Shown here: one piece after another, positions 18,968-27,718 of the stretch
How positions within the stretch are numbered: the first letter of the stretch is position 1
How the letters are laid out: every line of letters begins with the position of its first letter
Assembly (NCBI RefSeq): GCF_900609065.1
Contig: NZ_UXAU01000029.1
Location: forward strand, 16,370 to 80,369
Direction: 5' to 3'
From: Arthrobacter ulcerisalmonis
GTDB lineage: Bacteria; Actinomycetota; Actinomycetes; Actinomycetales; Micrococcaceae
DNA: 64,000 bases
Made by a program: the position numbers and the translations under genes
The notes under the pieces: model-generated
Told to the model about the DNA's origin: nothing
The model's input: only the letters and a program-made list of their open reading frames with translations
The model's database searches: none

Positions 18968-19669
18968 TTACGAACCGCCCTGAGGCGGGAGAAGGACTTG
19001 ACCCGGAAGGATCTTGTCCGGGTTTGGTCCGATCACGTCCCGGTTCGCTTGGTACCAGCGGGGCCATTCGTTGGCGATGTCCGCGTCTGTGGCGCCCGGT
19101 CCCAGTTGCCGAGCCGAGATCTCCCATAGACTCTCGCCCGACCGGACGGCAATTCCTTCCTCGGATGGTTGGTTTGCTCGCGCCGTACCGCCGACCAAAG
19201 GGCCTGGGTGCATGACAGGCGGGGCCGGTTGCCAGCCTGGATAGTCAGGAGCTGTAGTTGCGGAGACTGTCTGCGGGGAATGCTGCCACTGTGGTGCCGG
19301 ATTCGTATCGTCCGCGTGGGCAATTCCTCCGGTTACCAGTTGCGTCGAGATGGCAGCGATCATCAGTCGGCGCATGAAAGCCGGCGCAAACCGGCGGAGC
19401 GAGGCCGCGCGCCGTAATCGCCCCGTCCGTTCCAGTCCTGCATGGATGCCGGCAAGTGATAACGCCAACCACCACCAGGCGACCAAGAGGCTCCCGGCTG
19501 CCGACGCAACGATCCCGATCATCGCCTCAACGTTGATTTCCTGCCACTTGTTTGCGGGGTCAAGCCACTGGTGGCTCAGACTGAAGCCAATGTGGCAGAG
19601 AAGGCCGCCAAGAAACAGAAGAGTGAGTGCTGTGGTGAGGTCACGGCGCCAACTGGGTTCCGGATGCAT
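18968..19669 (-). CDS. LysM-domain membrane protein
   Basis: This 233-residue protein has hydrophobic helices at about 11-31 and 47-72 and a third hydrophobic stretch near 100-117 (RRLMIAAISTQLVTGGIAHA, signal-like). A Pro-rich linker follows, then a C-terminal LysM domain (about 172-230: VRSGESLWEISARQLGPG, NRDVIGPNPDKILPGQVLLPP). LysM binds N-acetylglucosamine-containing glycans, so the C-terminus probably sits outside the membrane against peptidoglycan. It lies directly upstream of the Rv3235-like gene on the same strand, so the two may be co-transcribed. No enzymatic domain is present, and it may tether or organise cell-wall factors. Confidence 0.82.
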   Translation of the reverse strand: MHPEPSWRRDLTTALTLLFLGGLLCHIGFSLSHQWLDPANKWQEINVEAMIGIVASAAGSLLVAWWWLALSLAGIHAGLERTGRLRRAASLRRFAPAFMRRLMIAAISTQLVTGGIAHADDTNPAPQWQHSPQTVSATTAPDYPGWQPAPPVMHPGPLVGGTARANQPSEEGIAVRSGESLWEISARQLGPGATDADIANEWPRWYQANRDVIGPNPDKILPGQVLLPPQGGS

Positions 19670-19680
19670 ATTCAGCCCTT

Positions 19681-19706
19681 TTTGATGCAGTTTGATCTTG
19701 TTTGAT
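19681..19706. promoter_or_regulatory. Three TTTGAT motifs phased at 10 bp
   Basis: TTTGAT occurs at 19681, 19691 and 19701, each exactly 10 bases apart, in the gap between the divergent LysM gene and the hypothetical gene to its right. Helical-turn phasing puts all three on one DNA face, as expected for cooperative binding or local bending. The middle copy overlaps a candidate -35 box. Confidence 0.45.
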
Positions 19707-19721
19707 GTAACTGAATACAGT
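19692..19721 (+). promoter_or_regulatory. Candidate sigma-70-type promoter for the hypothetical gene at 19812
   Basis: TTGATC (19692-19697) and TACAGT (19716-19721) are separated by 18 bases, a good housekeeping-type match. Transcription would start near 19728 and run into the hypothetical gene. The phased TTTGAT motifs overlap this element. Confidence 0.45.
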
Positions 19722-19811
19722 CTGAGGTTCTTTGCCTAGTTTTGTCTACAACAATTTTTGCGAGCTGGCGTGAGCATTGACCGGAGAAAGTCTCGGTCCT
19801 ACGCTGTGCAG

Positions 19812-20381
19812 ATGCGCTGGGATGCACTCTTTGGGGACCTTGAAAGTCAGTTTGCGGAAGCCGATCGGCTGGCACTCGATGACGAGATCAACGATCGTGC
19901 GCGCGCAGAACTGGTCAACATTACGTTGGCAGATAGGCTCCGCGGTTCCGTGGGCGCAGCCTTGACGGTTCATTTCGTATCCGGCGACAGCGCGCGCGGA
20001 GAGCTGCGAGCCGTCGGCATGGACGCCCTGGTCGTGGCGGAAGGAATGCGGCAAATGCTCATCCCTTACGCAGCAGTCTCCCGATATGGGGGCCTCAGCC
20101 GGTTTGCGGTGGCGGAATCCTCACCTACGCGTCAGCGCCAAGGCTTGGCCCATGCGCTGCGGAGGATGGCCATGGACCGGGAAGAAGTGTCCGTCCTGCT
20201 TGGTGCTGGCCAGGAGGGGACTCGCTTGATCGGTCATATCGATCGAGTGGGTCAGGACTTCTTCGACCTGATAACCGAGACAAATGCAGAGGAGCGGCGG
20301 ACGAAACCTCCCGCAGAGCCGGTATCTGTTCCATTTTCCAGCTTGCTCGCCGTGACGTCACGGTCCGCTGCATCACTCTAG
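19812..20381 (+). CDS. Conserved hypothetical protein
   Basis: I do not recognise a named domain. The 189-residue protein has an acidic N-terminal helix (MRWDALFGDLESQFAEADRL), a central beta-rich part (AALTVHFVSGDSARGELRAVGMDALVV) and a C-terminal segment with another strand pattern (TRLIGHIDRVGQDFFDLI). The two strand-rich parts resemble duplicated small barrels, but that is only an impression. It has no signal peptide or membrane helix. The start is uncertain: in-frame TTG 19758, GTG 19770 and GTG 19806 also exist, and none has a clear SD sequence. It is divergent from the LysM gene, and its 3' end faces the small HTH gene. Confidence 0.65.
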   Translation: MRWDALFGDLESQFAEADRLALDDEINDRARAELVNITLADRLRGSVGAALTVHFVSGDSARGELRAVGMDALVVAEGMRQMLIPYAAVSRYGGLSRFAVAESSPTRQRQGLAHALRRMAMDREEVSVLLGAGQEGTRLIGHIDRVGQDFFDLITETNAEERRTKPPAEPVSVPFSSLLAVTSRSAASL

Positions 20382-20479
20382 GGTTTGAAGTGTCCCCACG
20401 AGCGCAATCGACCTGAGCGTCGCCCGATGGGGATGCCGGTTGAGGGGTCGATCGGCGTGCTGGGCCCCTCGTCACAGCG

Positions 20480-20695
20480 CTAAGCCAGTTTTGCCTTGGC
20501 CTCGCTGATCATGCGGCTGGCCTCGGCATAGCGTTCCTCGATGTACTGCTCCAGCATTGTCTCTTCAACCCGCCACTGGCCGCGGCCACCTACCTGGATC
20601 GCCTTGAGTTCTCCGCTCCGGACCAAGGCATACGCTGCCGGTGAGTTGATCTGCAGTTGCTCGGCTACGTCTGCGAGCGTCAAAAACCTAGGCAT
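20480..20695 (-). CDS. Small helix-turn-helix (excisionase/MerR-like) DNA-binding protein
   Basis: This 71-residue protein consists of a winged helix-turn-helix of the excisionase/MerR type: MPRFLTLADVAEQLQINSPA, ALVRSGELKAIQVGGRGQWRV, then a C-terminal helix. The GGRGQWRV turn is the usual DNA-contact wing. I chose the ATG at 20695 because the family begins right at this point; an upstream open frame to 20845 is low-quality. No SD sequence is seen. It is divergent from the SAF/CpaB-like gene, so it may regulate that unit. Genes of this type also serve as stand-alone regulators in actinobacterial chromosomes and need not mark a phage. Confidence 0.78.
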   Translation of the reverse strand: MPRFLTLADVAEQLQINSPAAYALVRSGELKAIQVGGRGQWRVEETMLEQYIEERYAEASRMISEAKAKLA

Positions 20696-20843
20696 AGATC
20701 TATTTTGCCACCGAGTGACCTGATTTGCTGGCGTTATCCACAGTTTCGCATTCTTCGTGATTTTCTCTTTCGTTCCCGTGGCCTTGCGGCAACAATGAGG
20801 AGTCGGAGATGCAGCCGCGTGCGGCGTAGCAAGGAGAGTCACC

Positions 20844-21482
20844 ATGGTTCACGAGTCACCTGCCGCAGCTGCGAGGCTAAAGCGACCGTCATGGAACGAT
20901 CCACGCCTTCTCATCGGGATGTTGCTGGTGCTGGTTTCCGTAGCCGGTGTGGTTCTGCTGGTCGGCAGTGCTGATCGCACCACCGAGGTGTTCGCGGCCA
21001 AAGATGGCATCGCTGTGGGTGAGCGACTCACAGCCGAAAACGTTGTTCGCGCGAAGGTCCGCCTGGGCGATACCGAGGCACTCTATCTCACCGCCGAATC
21101 CGGACTCAGCGAGGGCATGGTGGCAGTGCAACGGATTGGCAAGGACGAACTGGTTCCCAAGGCAAGCCTGGGGACCATCGATCGACTGAATCGGAAGCCC
21201 GTGGCGATTGCCGTCGAGGCCGCACTTCCGGCGCAGGCCGTAGCGGGTGCTCGCGTCGATGTCTGGGTGGCCCAGCCCGACGCCAAGAACGGCTTCGGTG
21301 AACCGAAAATGTTGCTTCCCGGCGCAGAGATCGCCGAGGTCATGGCTGGAACAACCACGTTGGGCTCGTCGAAAAGCACTGTCCTCATGGTCCTGGTGCC
21401 AGACGGCCAAATGCCGGCGCTCCTCGGAGCCCAAGCCAACGACGCAAAAATTGCCGTGGTCTGGAACCCAGGCGCCCCATGA
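20844..21482 (+). CDS. SAF-domain protein, CpaB/RcpC-like (Flp pilus)
   Basis: CpaB/RcpC proteins are periplasm-facing parts of the Flp/Tad pilus system. This 212-residue protein has an N-terminal membrane anchor (about 23-43, LLIGMLLVLVSVAGVVLLVG) followed by a SAF domain (about 50-115: VFAAKDGIAVGERLTAENV, GMVAVQRIGKDELV). A C-terminal region with typical VAIAVEAALP and LMVLVPDGQMPALLGAQAN follows. AAGGAGAG provides a strong SD sequence. Its stop overlaps the CpaE-like gene by four bases. In Gram-positive bacteria there is no outer membrane, so its role may be in anchoring rather than gating. Confidence 0.78.
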   Translation: MVHESPAAAARLKRPSWNDPRLLIGMLLVLVSVAGVVLLVGSADRTTEVFAAKDGIAVGERLTAENVVRAKVRLGDTEALYLTAESGLSEGMVAVQRIGKDELVPKASLGTIDRLNRKPVAIAVEAALPAQAVAGARVDVWVAQPDAKNGFGEPKMLLPGAEIAEVMAGTTTLGSSKSTVLMVLVPDGQMPALLGAQANDAKIAVVWNPGAP

Positions 21483-22786
21483 GCATTCCTGTTGTGACAG
21501 TGGGCCAGCGCGGCGATGACCTGGTTGGTGGCCTTGAGAGACTCCACGGTCCGGTCACCATCGTCCGTCGGTGTGCTGAACTTCCGGAGTTACTGGCTGC
21601 CTGCCAAAGCGGACTTGCGCGCGCCGCTGTGGTGGCCGAGGGTAGTGAAGGACTCACTGCGTCGTTGGTGGATCGCCTTGGCGCTGTCGGAGTGGTGATT
21701 GTGGCGCTGACGGATGACCTGGCAGAGTCGGCGCGGCTGAAAAGTATTGGGGTGACCACCGCAACGGCCAGCGTTGAGTCCTCGGTGCTCTCGGACCGGA
21801 TTGCCGAGGCTGTGTCCCAGATGGGTGCCAGCGGTGGCCGTGGCCTGCCGGGAAACGTTCGAGTGGGACAGTTGACCACGCAGGAACAGCCAGCTGAGCC
21901 CTGGGCGCCAGTAGGGGACGCCTCCGGCTCAGGCCGTGTCATCGCGGTGTGGGGACCAGCAGGTGCCCCCGGTCGGACCACCCTGGCCGCCAATATTGCC
22001 GGCGAACTGGCAGGTGAAGGGCAGAAAGTCTTGCTGGTCGACGCCGATACCTACGGGGCCAGCATCGCCGCCGTCTTGGGGCTCATGGATGAATCCGCTG
22101 GACTGGCGCAAGCCTGCAGGCTTGCTGACCAAGGATTGCTAGACGCCGACGCCCTCCGACGAACGACCATCACCATTGCGGCTGCAGCGGGATCTTTTGG
22201 TGTCCTGACGGGCATCACCCGAGCCGATCGGTGGACTGAACTTCGGGCCCGGGCCCTGTCGCTTGTCGTCGAACGTGCTCGGCAGCTTCACGATGTAGTC
22301 ATTCTGGACACAGGCTTCAATCTCGAGGCCGAGGAAGACCTCAGTTTCGACACAGCCGCGCCTCGGCGGAACGCCGCAACGTTGCGGTCGCTGGAGTTGG
22401 CAGACACGATCTACGCTGTGGGGGCGGCAGACCCCGTGGGGATCCCTCGATTGGTACGGGGGCTGGCAGAACTGGCCAACACGCTCCCACAGGCTGCTCC
22501 CGTCGTTGTTCTGAACAAAGTCCGGTCCTCGGCTGTGGGGCGGAACCCGGAGCGGCAACTCCGGGACGCGTGGCAGCGATTTGGTCCCAGTCCCAAACTG
22601 GCTCTGTTCCTGCCGTACGATCGTGCTGCCGCTGACGCCGCACTGTTGGTGGGGTCGTTACTCCTTGAAGCAGCACCTGATTCCAACCTCCGTCAGGCCA
22701 TCAGAAATATTGTTTGTGCATCCGACCAGCAAAAGCGCAAAAGCTCTGTCTTTTCTTCCACACCATGGCGTCAACGGAAGGGCTAG
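21479..22786 (+). CDS. CpaE-like ParA-type ATPase (Flp pilus localisation)
   Basis: This 435-residue protein has a weak receiver-like N-terminal half (about 1-130), an intermediate linker, and a MinD/ParA-type ATPase domain. The deviant Walker A is WGPAGAPGRTTLAANIA and the Walker B-like strand is VVILDTGFN. LLVDADTYGASI matches the family's second Asp motif. CpaE proteins position Flp pilus machines at the pole in Caulobacter. The classical KGGxGKT is replaced by GPAGAPGRT, in which the signature Lys is missing. This form is common in actinobacterial homologues and suggests altered nucleotide handling. It overlaps the upstream SAF gene (ATGA). The cognate TadA/B/C genes lie about 36.5 kb away. 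Confidence 0.78.
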   Translation: MSIPVVTVGQRGDDLVGGLERLHGPVTIVRRCAELPELLAACQSGLARAAVVAEGSEGLTASLVDRLGAVGVVIVALTDDLAESARLKSIGVTTATASVESSVLSDRIAEAVSQMGASGGRGLPGNVRVGQLTTQEQPAEPWAPVGDASGSGRVIAVWGPAGAPGRTTLAANIAGELAGEGQKVLLVDADTYGASIAAVLGLMDESAGLAQACRLADQGLLDADALRRTTITIAAAAGSFGVLTGITRADRWTELRARALSLVVERARQLHDVVILDTGFNLEAEEDLSFDTAAPRRNAATLRSLELADTIYAVGAADPVGIPRLVRGLAELANTLPQAAPVVVLNKVRSSAVGRNPERQLRDAWQRFGPSPKLALFLPYDRAAADAALLVGSLLLEAAPDSNLRQAIRNIVCASDQQKRKSSVFSSTPWRQRKG

Positions 22787-22838
22787 GCTCGCCTAAGAGC
22801 TGCGATGGTGCAGCAAAATCCCTAACGGAGGCTTGTCG

Positions 22839-25800
22839 ATGTCGTCTGGATCCAACGTGGCGGATCAGTCCCTTTCCCTCGAAGACCCAGAGGGCTTCAT
22901 GGCGGACTACTACCAACACCTTGCCGAGGAGGACGCGCGGAGTTACTCTGCAACAACTCTGGCGGCGCGGGTTCAGCGGCACCGAGAGGTCGCGGCCCAG
23001 CGACAGACCGGGCGTTCACTGGTCTCCATCTCGGATGAGGCCGACAGCAGCGTTGTCTTTGTTGTCACCGACGACATGCCGTTCCTTGTTGATTCCGTCA
23101 ACGGCGAGATCATCCGCCAAAACGCAGCCATCAAGCTGGTGGTGCATCCGCTGTTTGTCGCGATCAGGAATCGTGAGACTGGTGCGTTGACCAAGGTCAA
23201 CAAGGTGCCCGCACATTTGGGAATTTCCAGTGGTGACACGGCGGCAATGCCCAGCATCTCCCACCTGATTGCGCAGGGCGAAAATGCCTCGCACATGGAG
23301 TCTTGGATCGCCGTCGAAATCAACCGGATTTCTGATGCTGCTAAAGACGAGCTCATTGCCGGACTGCACCGGATCCTCAACGATGTTCGCGCCGCTGTCG
23401 AGGATTGGCCCAAGATGCGGCACAAGGCGCTGAGTATCGCGGACAGCCTGGGGCAGGCGCCCAACCCTGCTGACATCGCAGAGTTGGGCCAGGCTCAGGA
23501 CCTTCTTCGGTGGCTGGACAGCGGAAATTTCACCTTCCTTGGCTACCGCGAGTACGATCTGGTCACCCAAAATGGCGAGGACGTCCTGGAACTGCGGCGG
23601 GACAGCGGTCTCGGTTTGTTGCGGACCACTGCGGACTCGCCCCACGTTCAGCACCTCACGGAGACAGGCCAGAAGATGGCCCGCGAAAAGCGGGCACTGG
23701 TGATCACCAAGGCAAACTCGCGTTCCACTGTCCACCGCTCTGCCTACCTGGACTACATCGGAATCAAGAGCTTCGATGCGGCTGGCAACGTCAACGGTGA
23801 ACGCCGTTTCATTGGCCTGTTCGCCACGAGTGCCTACACAGGATCCGTCCTGAACATCCCGCTGGTCAGGGAGAAGGTTGGCGCGGTCCTCAGCAGCGCC
23901 GGATTCCCGCCGGACTCCCATTCAGGCAAGGACCTGCTGGGTATCCTGGAGACTTATCCGCGGGACGAGATGTTCCAGATCGAGGCTGCCGACCTCACTG
24001 CCACCGCATTGGGGATCCAGAAGCTCCAGGAACGCCGACGGACCAGGCTCTTTCTCCGTCCCGACATCTACGGTCGGTTCATGTCTGCGCTGGTCTACCT
24101 CCCGCGCGATCGCTACACCACCAACGTCCGGCTCCGGATCGAACGCGAACTGCGCGAGACGTTCGCGGCTGAATCCATTGATTACGAAGCCCGCATGACC
24201 GAATCGGCGTTGGCGCGGCTATTCTTCCGGATCCGCCTCCCGAAGAGCGTTGCCGCGGCTGAGGTCAACGTGCAGGAACTCGAAGCCCGCTTGGTCATGG
24301 CAGCCCGGTCATGGAGCGAGGGCATCGCGGATGTCTTGCGCGAGGGTAGGGAAATCAGTGCGGCCAAGCAGTTGGCGGCCATCTGGTCGGAGGCTTTTCC
24401 CGCCAGCTACCGCGTCGACTATGAAGTTGAGGACGCTCTCGAGGACATCCAACGCTTTGAAATGTACGGCGCCGCCGCCGAGCGAACCTCAGGGATCAGG
24501 CAGGAGCGTCCGGGCGTGCACGTGTATCTGCCCGACGGTGCTGGCACCACGCTTGAAGAAGACGCCAGGGTCAAGCTCTACCTCCTGGAACCCAAGAGCC
24601 TGTCCCAGATTCTGCCGTTCTTCCACAACCTGGGACTTGAAGTGCTGGACGAACGGCCCTTCGAAATTGAAACGGCAGACGACAGGGACTTCTTCCTTTA
24701 CGACCTGGGCCTGAAGTATCCTGCCGGCGTCGATCCCCTTGGTACCGGTGAGTTGCTGGCGGATTCATTTGGCGCTGCAGTCAGTGGAAACACCGAGTCT
24801 GATAGTTTCGACCGGTTGGTTCTCCGGGAAGGGCTCTCCTGGCGCCAGGTCACCGTGCTGCGCGCGTATGCCCGCTACATGCGGCAGATGGGCAACACTA
24901 ACTCGTTCGAGTTTATGGCTGACACGTTGCTTGCGAACCCGGCCGTTACACGCGGAATGATCAGCCTATTTGGTGCTCGCTTTGATCCGTCCCAGCCCGA
25001 TGCAGATCGAGAAGCAGCCCAGGCATCCGTTCGGGAGGAGCTCCTGGCAGCTATCGAGGACGTGGCAACGCTCGACGCCGACCGCGTCCTGCGGATCTTC
25101 GTCAACCTCATCGAGGCGACCCTTCGTACCAACTACTTCCAGGGCAAAACGCACCTGAGCTTCAAATTGGATCCCGTGCAGATCGACGGGCTGCCCTTCC
25201 CTCGACCGATGTTTGAGATCTGGGTCTACTCGCCCCGGGTTGAAGGAGCGCACCTTCGTTTCGGGGCCGTGGCCAGGGGCGGGCTCCGCTGGTCCGACCG
25301 TCGCGAAGACTTCCGCACAGAGGTCTTGGGCCTGGTCAAGGCACAAACCGTCAAGAACGCAGTGATTGTGCCGACCGGCGCCAAGGGTGGATTCTTCGCG
25401 AAACAACTGCCGGATCCGGCAATCGACCGCGGCGCTTGGATGAGCGAAGGTATTGAGAGCTACAAGACTTTCATTCGCGGCCTACTGGACATCACCGACA
25501 ACCTCGTCACGGAGGATGGCCTCGAAAAGGTCGTACCGCCGTCGAACGTTGTCCGGCACGACGGCGACGATACCTACCTCGTGGTGGCTGCAGACAAGGG
25601 AACGGCATCGTTCTCCGACATTGCCAACGGCCTGGCCGAGGAGTACGGCTTTTGGCTGGGGGACGCCTTCGCGTCCGGAGGATCAGTGGGCTACGACCAC
25701 AAGGCGATGGGGATCACCGCCCGTGGCGCCTGGGAGTCCGTCAAACGGCACTTCAGCGAGCTTGATCTGGACACCCAGTCGCAACCGTTCACCGTCGTCG

Positions 25801-27692
25801 GCGTGGGGGACATGTCAGGCGACGTGTTTGGAAACGGGATGCTCCTCTCGCGTCACATCCGTCTGGTAGCTGCTTTTGACCACCGGCACATCTTCCTGGA
25901 TCCGACGCCCTCTGAAGAATCCTCCTTCGTGGAACGCGAGCGGCTCTTCGCACTGCCCCGGTCCTCCTGGGACGACTACGATAGGTCGCTCATCAGTGCA
26001 GGCGGTGGAGTCTTCCCGAGGCAGTCGAAATCCATCCCCCTCTCGCCGGAAGTTCGATCCGTGCTGGGCTTGCCCGCAGGCACAACGCAGTTGAGCCCGA
26101 CCGAACTCCTCCGCGCCATTCTCTTGGCTCCTGCTGACCTGCTCTACAACGGCGGCATCGGCACCTACGTCAAGGCAAGCGCGGAAACGCAGGCGTCGGT
26201 AGGGGACAAGGCAAACGACGCTATCCGCGTGGACGGCCGGGACCTGCGCGTCAAAGTCGTCGGGGAGGGCGGCAACCTTGGCATGACCCAGCGGGGGCGG
26301 ATCGAAGCTGCGCTGCAAGGCGTCATCCTCAACACCGACGCCATTGACAACTCGGCCGGTGTGGACTGCTCCGACCATGAGGTCAACATCAAAATCTTCG
26401 TTGACCGGATGATGGCCGCCGGCAAACTCTCCGCCGCCGAACGCTCCGAATTCCTGGCGTCCATGACTGAGGAAGTCGGCCGGTTGGTCCTTGAGGACAA
26501 CATCGACCAAAACATCCTGCTGCTCAACGATCGCACCCGGGTCGCTGAGTGGAGCCCCAGCTATGAGCGGTTGATGGATTGGTTGGAGACCCGCGCGGAC
26601 CTGAAACGTGACCTGGAGGCGCTGCCAACCACCGATTCGCTGCAGGAGCGGCTGCAGCAGGGTCAGGGCCTCACCTCCCCGGAACTCTCCGTACTGGCCG
26701 CCTACGCGAAGATCGAGTTGGCGGCTGCACTGCGTGACAGTGACCTGGCCAACGATCCTTGGTTCCGACAGACACTCCGGGCCTATTTCCCACAGCAGTT
26801 ACGCGAGCGGTTCGACGAAGAATTGGACACCCACCCGCTGCGACGGGAAATCATCGCAACGGTGGTTGCCAACGACATCATCAACCTTGGCGGGATTACC
26901 TTCGCGTTCCGGGTGATGGAGGAGACGTCAGCGTCTGAAGTGGCGGTGGCCAAGGCCTTCGTTGCCCTTCGTGAAATCTATGGCCTGGATTCGATGGTGG
27001 CAGAACTCAACAGTTTGCCGGCGTCGTTCCCCACGGAGCAATGGAGCGCCATCCACCTCGACATCCGGAGGCTGCTGGACCGGGCCGTCAGGTGGCTGCT
27101 GGGCCAGGCAAGCATGTCCGCACCCATCGCTGAGATGGTCGCTGACTTCAAGCCCACCGTGGAACCCCTCCGGGCCCGGCTCCTGGACTACCTGCGCGGT
27201 ACCGACCATGACCGGGTGTCTGAGTGGTTGGACAAGGCCCGCGAATGGGACTTGCCTGCAGACCTCGCGGTGCGATGGGCGGAGCTGTTTGAGAGCTTTG
27301 CACTCCTTGACATCGCCAAGATCGCCAAGGTGCGTGACGATTCTGTGCCGGACATTGCCGGCGTCTACTTCACGGTGTTCAATCGCTTCCACGTTGATGG
27401 CCTGCTGGAGCGGATCAGCAGCCTGCCCCGACAAGATCGGTGGCAGGCGCTGGCCCGGGCCGCCTTGCGTGATGACCTTTACTCCACCGTCATGGATATG
27501 ACGACGGCGGTGCTGGACGCCACCAGTGCAGGCCTCGAACCGCAGTCGCGGATCGAAGGATGGGAGCAGCAGAACGCCGAACAGTTGGCCCGAGCCAAGA
27601 CCATGTTTGACGAGGTCAACTCCCTTGAGGCCGACGATATGGCGTCCCTGTCGGTAGCATTGAGGCTCTTGAGGTCAATCGTCCGACGCTGA
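22839..27692 (+). CDS. gdh: NAD-dependent glutamate dehydrogenase, large (about 180 kDa) class
   Basis: This enzyme oxidises glutamate to 2-oxoglutarate with NAD. The 1617-residue protein has N-terminal ACT-like regulatory parts (about 1-600), then the catalytic domain. Key segments are FGAVARGGLRWSDRREDFR (about 800) and VKNAVIVPTGAKGGFF, which carry the substrate and catalytic lysines. VVGEGGNLGMTQRGRIEAAL and DCSDHEVNIKI are the NAD-domain signatures. In mycobacteria and Streptomyces this class is controlled by amino acids or GarA. An in-frame TTG lies at 22833, but GGAGG at SD distance favours the ATG at 22839. A TAGGCT hexamer at 22784-22789, overlapping the upstream stop, could be its -10 box. 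Confidence 0.96.
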   Translation: MSSGSNVADQSLSLEDPEGFMADYYQHLAEEDARSYSATTLAARVQRHREVAAQRQTGRSLVSISDEADSSVVFVVTDDMPFLVDSVNGEIIRQNAAIKLVVHPLFVAIRNRETGALTKVNKVPAHLGISSGDTAAMPSISHLIAQGENASHMESWIAVEINRISDAAKDELIAGLHRILNDVRAAVEDWPKMRHKALSIADSLGQAPNPADIAELGQAQDLLRWLDSGNFTFLGYREYDLVTQNGEDVLELRRDSGLGLLRTTADSPHVQHLTETGQKMAREKRALVITKANSRSTVHRSAYLDYIGIKSFDAAGNVNGERRFIGLFATSAYTGSVLNIPLVREKVGAVLSSAGFPPDSHSGKDLLGILETYPRDEMFQIEAADLTATALGIQKLQERRRTRLFLRPDIYGRFMSALVYLPRDRYTTNVRLRIERELRETFAAESIDYEARMTESALARLFFRIRLPKSVAAAEVNVQELEARLVMAARSWSEGIADVLREGREISAAKQLAAIWSEAFPASYRVDYEVEDALEDIQRFEMYGAAAERTSGIRQERPGVHVYLPDGAGTTLEEDARVKLYLLEPKSLSQILPFFHNLGLEVLDERPFEIETADDRDFFLYDLGLKYPAGVDPLGTGELLADSFGAAVSGNTESDSFDRLVLREGLSWRQVTVLRAYARYMRQMGNTNSFEFMADTLLANPAVTRGMISLFGARFDPSQPDADREAAQASVREELLAAIEDVATLDADRVLRIFVNLIEATLRTNYFQGKTHLSFKLDPVQIDGLPFPRPMFEIWVYSPRVEGAHLRFGAVARGGLRWSDRREDFRTEVLGLVKAQTVKNAVIVPTGAKGGFFAKQLPDPAIDRGAWMSEGIESYKTFIRGLLDITDNLVTEDGLEKVVPPSNVVRHDGDDTYLVVAADKGTASFSDIANGLAEEYGFWLGDAFASGGSVGYDHKAMGITARGAWESVKRHFSELDLDTQSQPFTVVGVGDMSGDVFGNGMLLSRHIRLVAAFDHRHIFLDPTPSEESSFVERERLFALPRSSWDDYDRSLISAGGGVFPRQSKSIPLSPEVRSVLGLPAGTTQLSPTELLRAILLAPADLLYNGGIGTYVKASAETQASVGDKANDAIRVDGRDLRVKVVGEGGNLGMTQRGRIEAALQGVILNTDAIDNSAGVDCSDHEVNIKIFVDRMMAAGKLSAAERSEFLASMTEEVGRLVLEDNIDQNILLLNDRTRVAEWSPSYERLMDWLETRADLKRDLEALPTTDSLQERLQQGQGLTSPELSVLAAYAKIELAAALRDSDLANDPWFRQTLRAYFPQQLRERFDEELDTHPLRREIIATVVANDIINLGGITFAFRVMEETSASEVAVAKAFVALREIYGLDSMVAELNSLPASFPTEQWSAIHLDIRRLLDRAVRWLLGQASMSAPIAEMVADFKPTVEPLRARLLDYLRGTDHDRVSEWLDKAREWDLPADLAVRWAELFESFALLDIAKIAKVRDDSVPDIAGVYFTVFNRFHVDGLLERISSLPRQDRWQALARAALRDDLYSTVMDMTTAVLDATSAGLEPQSRIEGWEQQNAEQLARAKTMFDEVNSLEADDMASLSVALRLLRSIVRR

Positions 27693-27718
27693 GTGCTGGC
27701 GTCGCAACTGGAGGTGTA

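Noticed and set aside
18891..19127. N-terminal extension of the Rv3235-like protein through the GGTTGCTT repeats
   Set aside because: The extension reads the repeat as Gln/Asn/Pro-rich peptide and overlaps the LysM gene. An SD sequence supports the internal ATG at 18890.
20480..20695. Excisionase-like gene as a mark of an integrated phage
   Set aside because: No integrase, att repeat or phage gene is nearby, and genes of this type are common stand-alone regulators.
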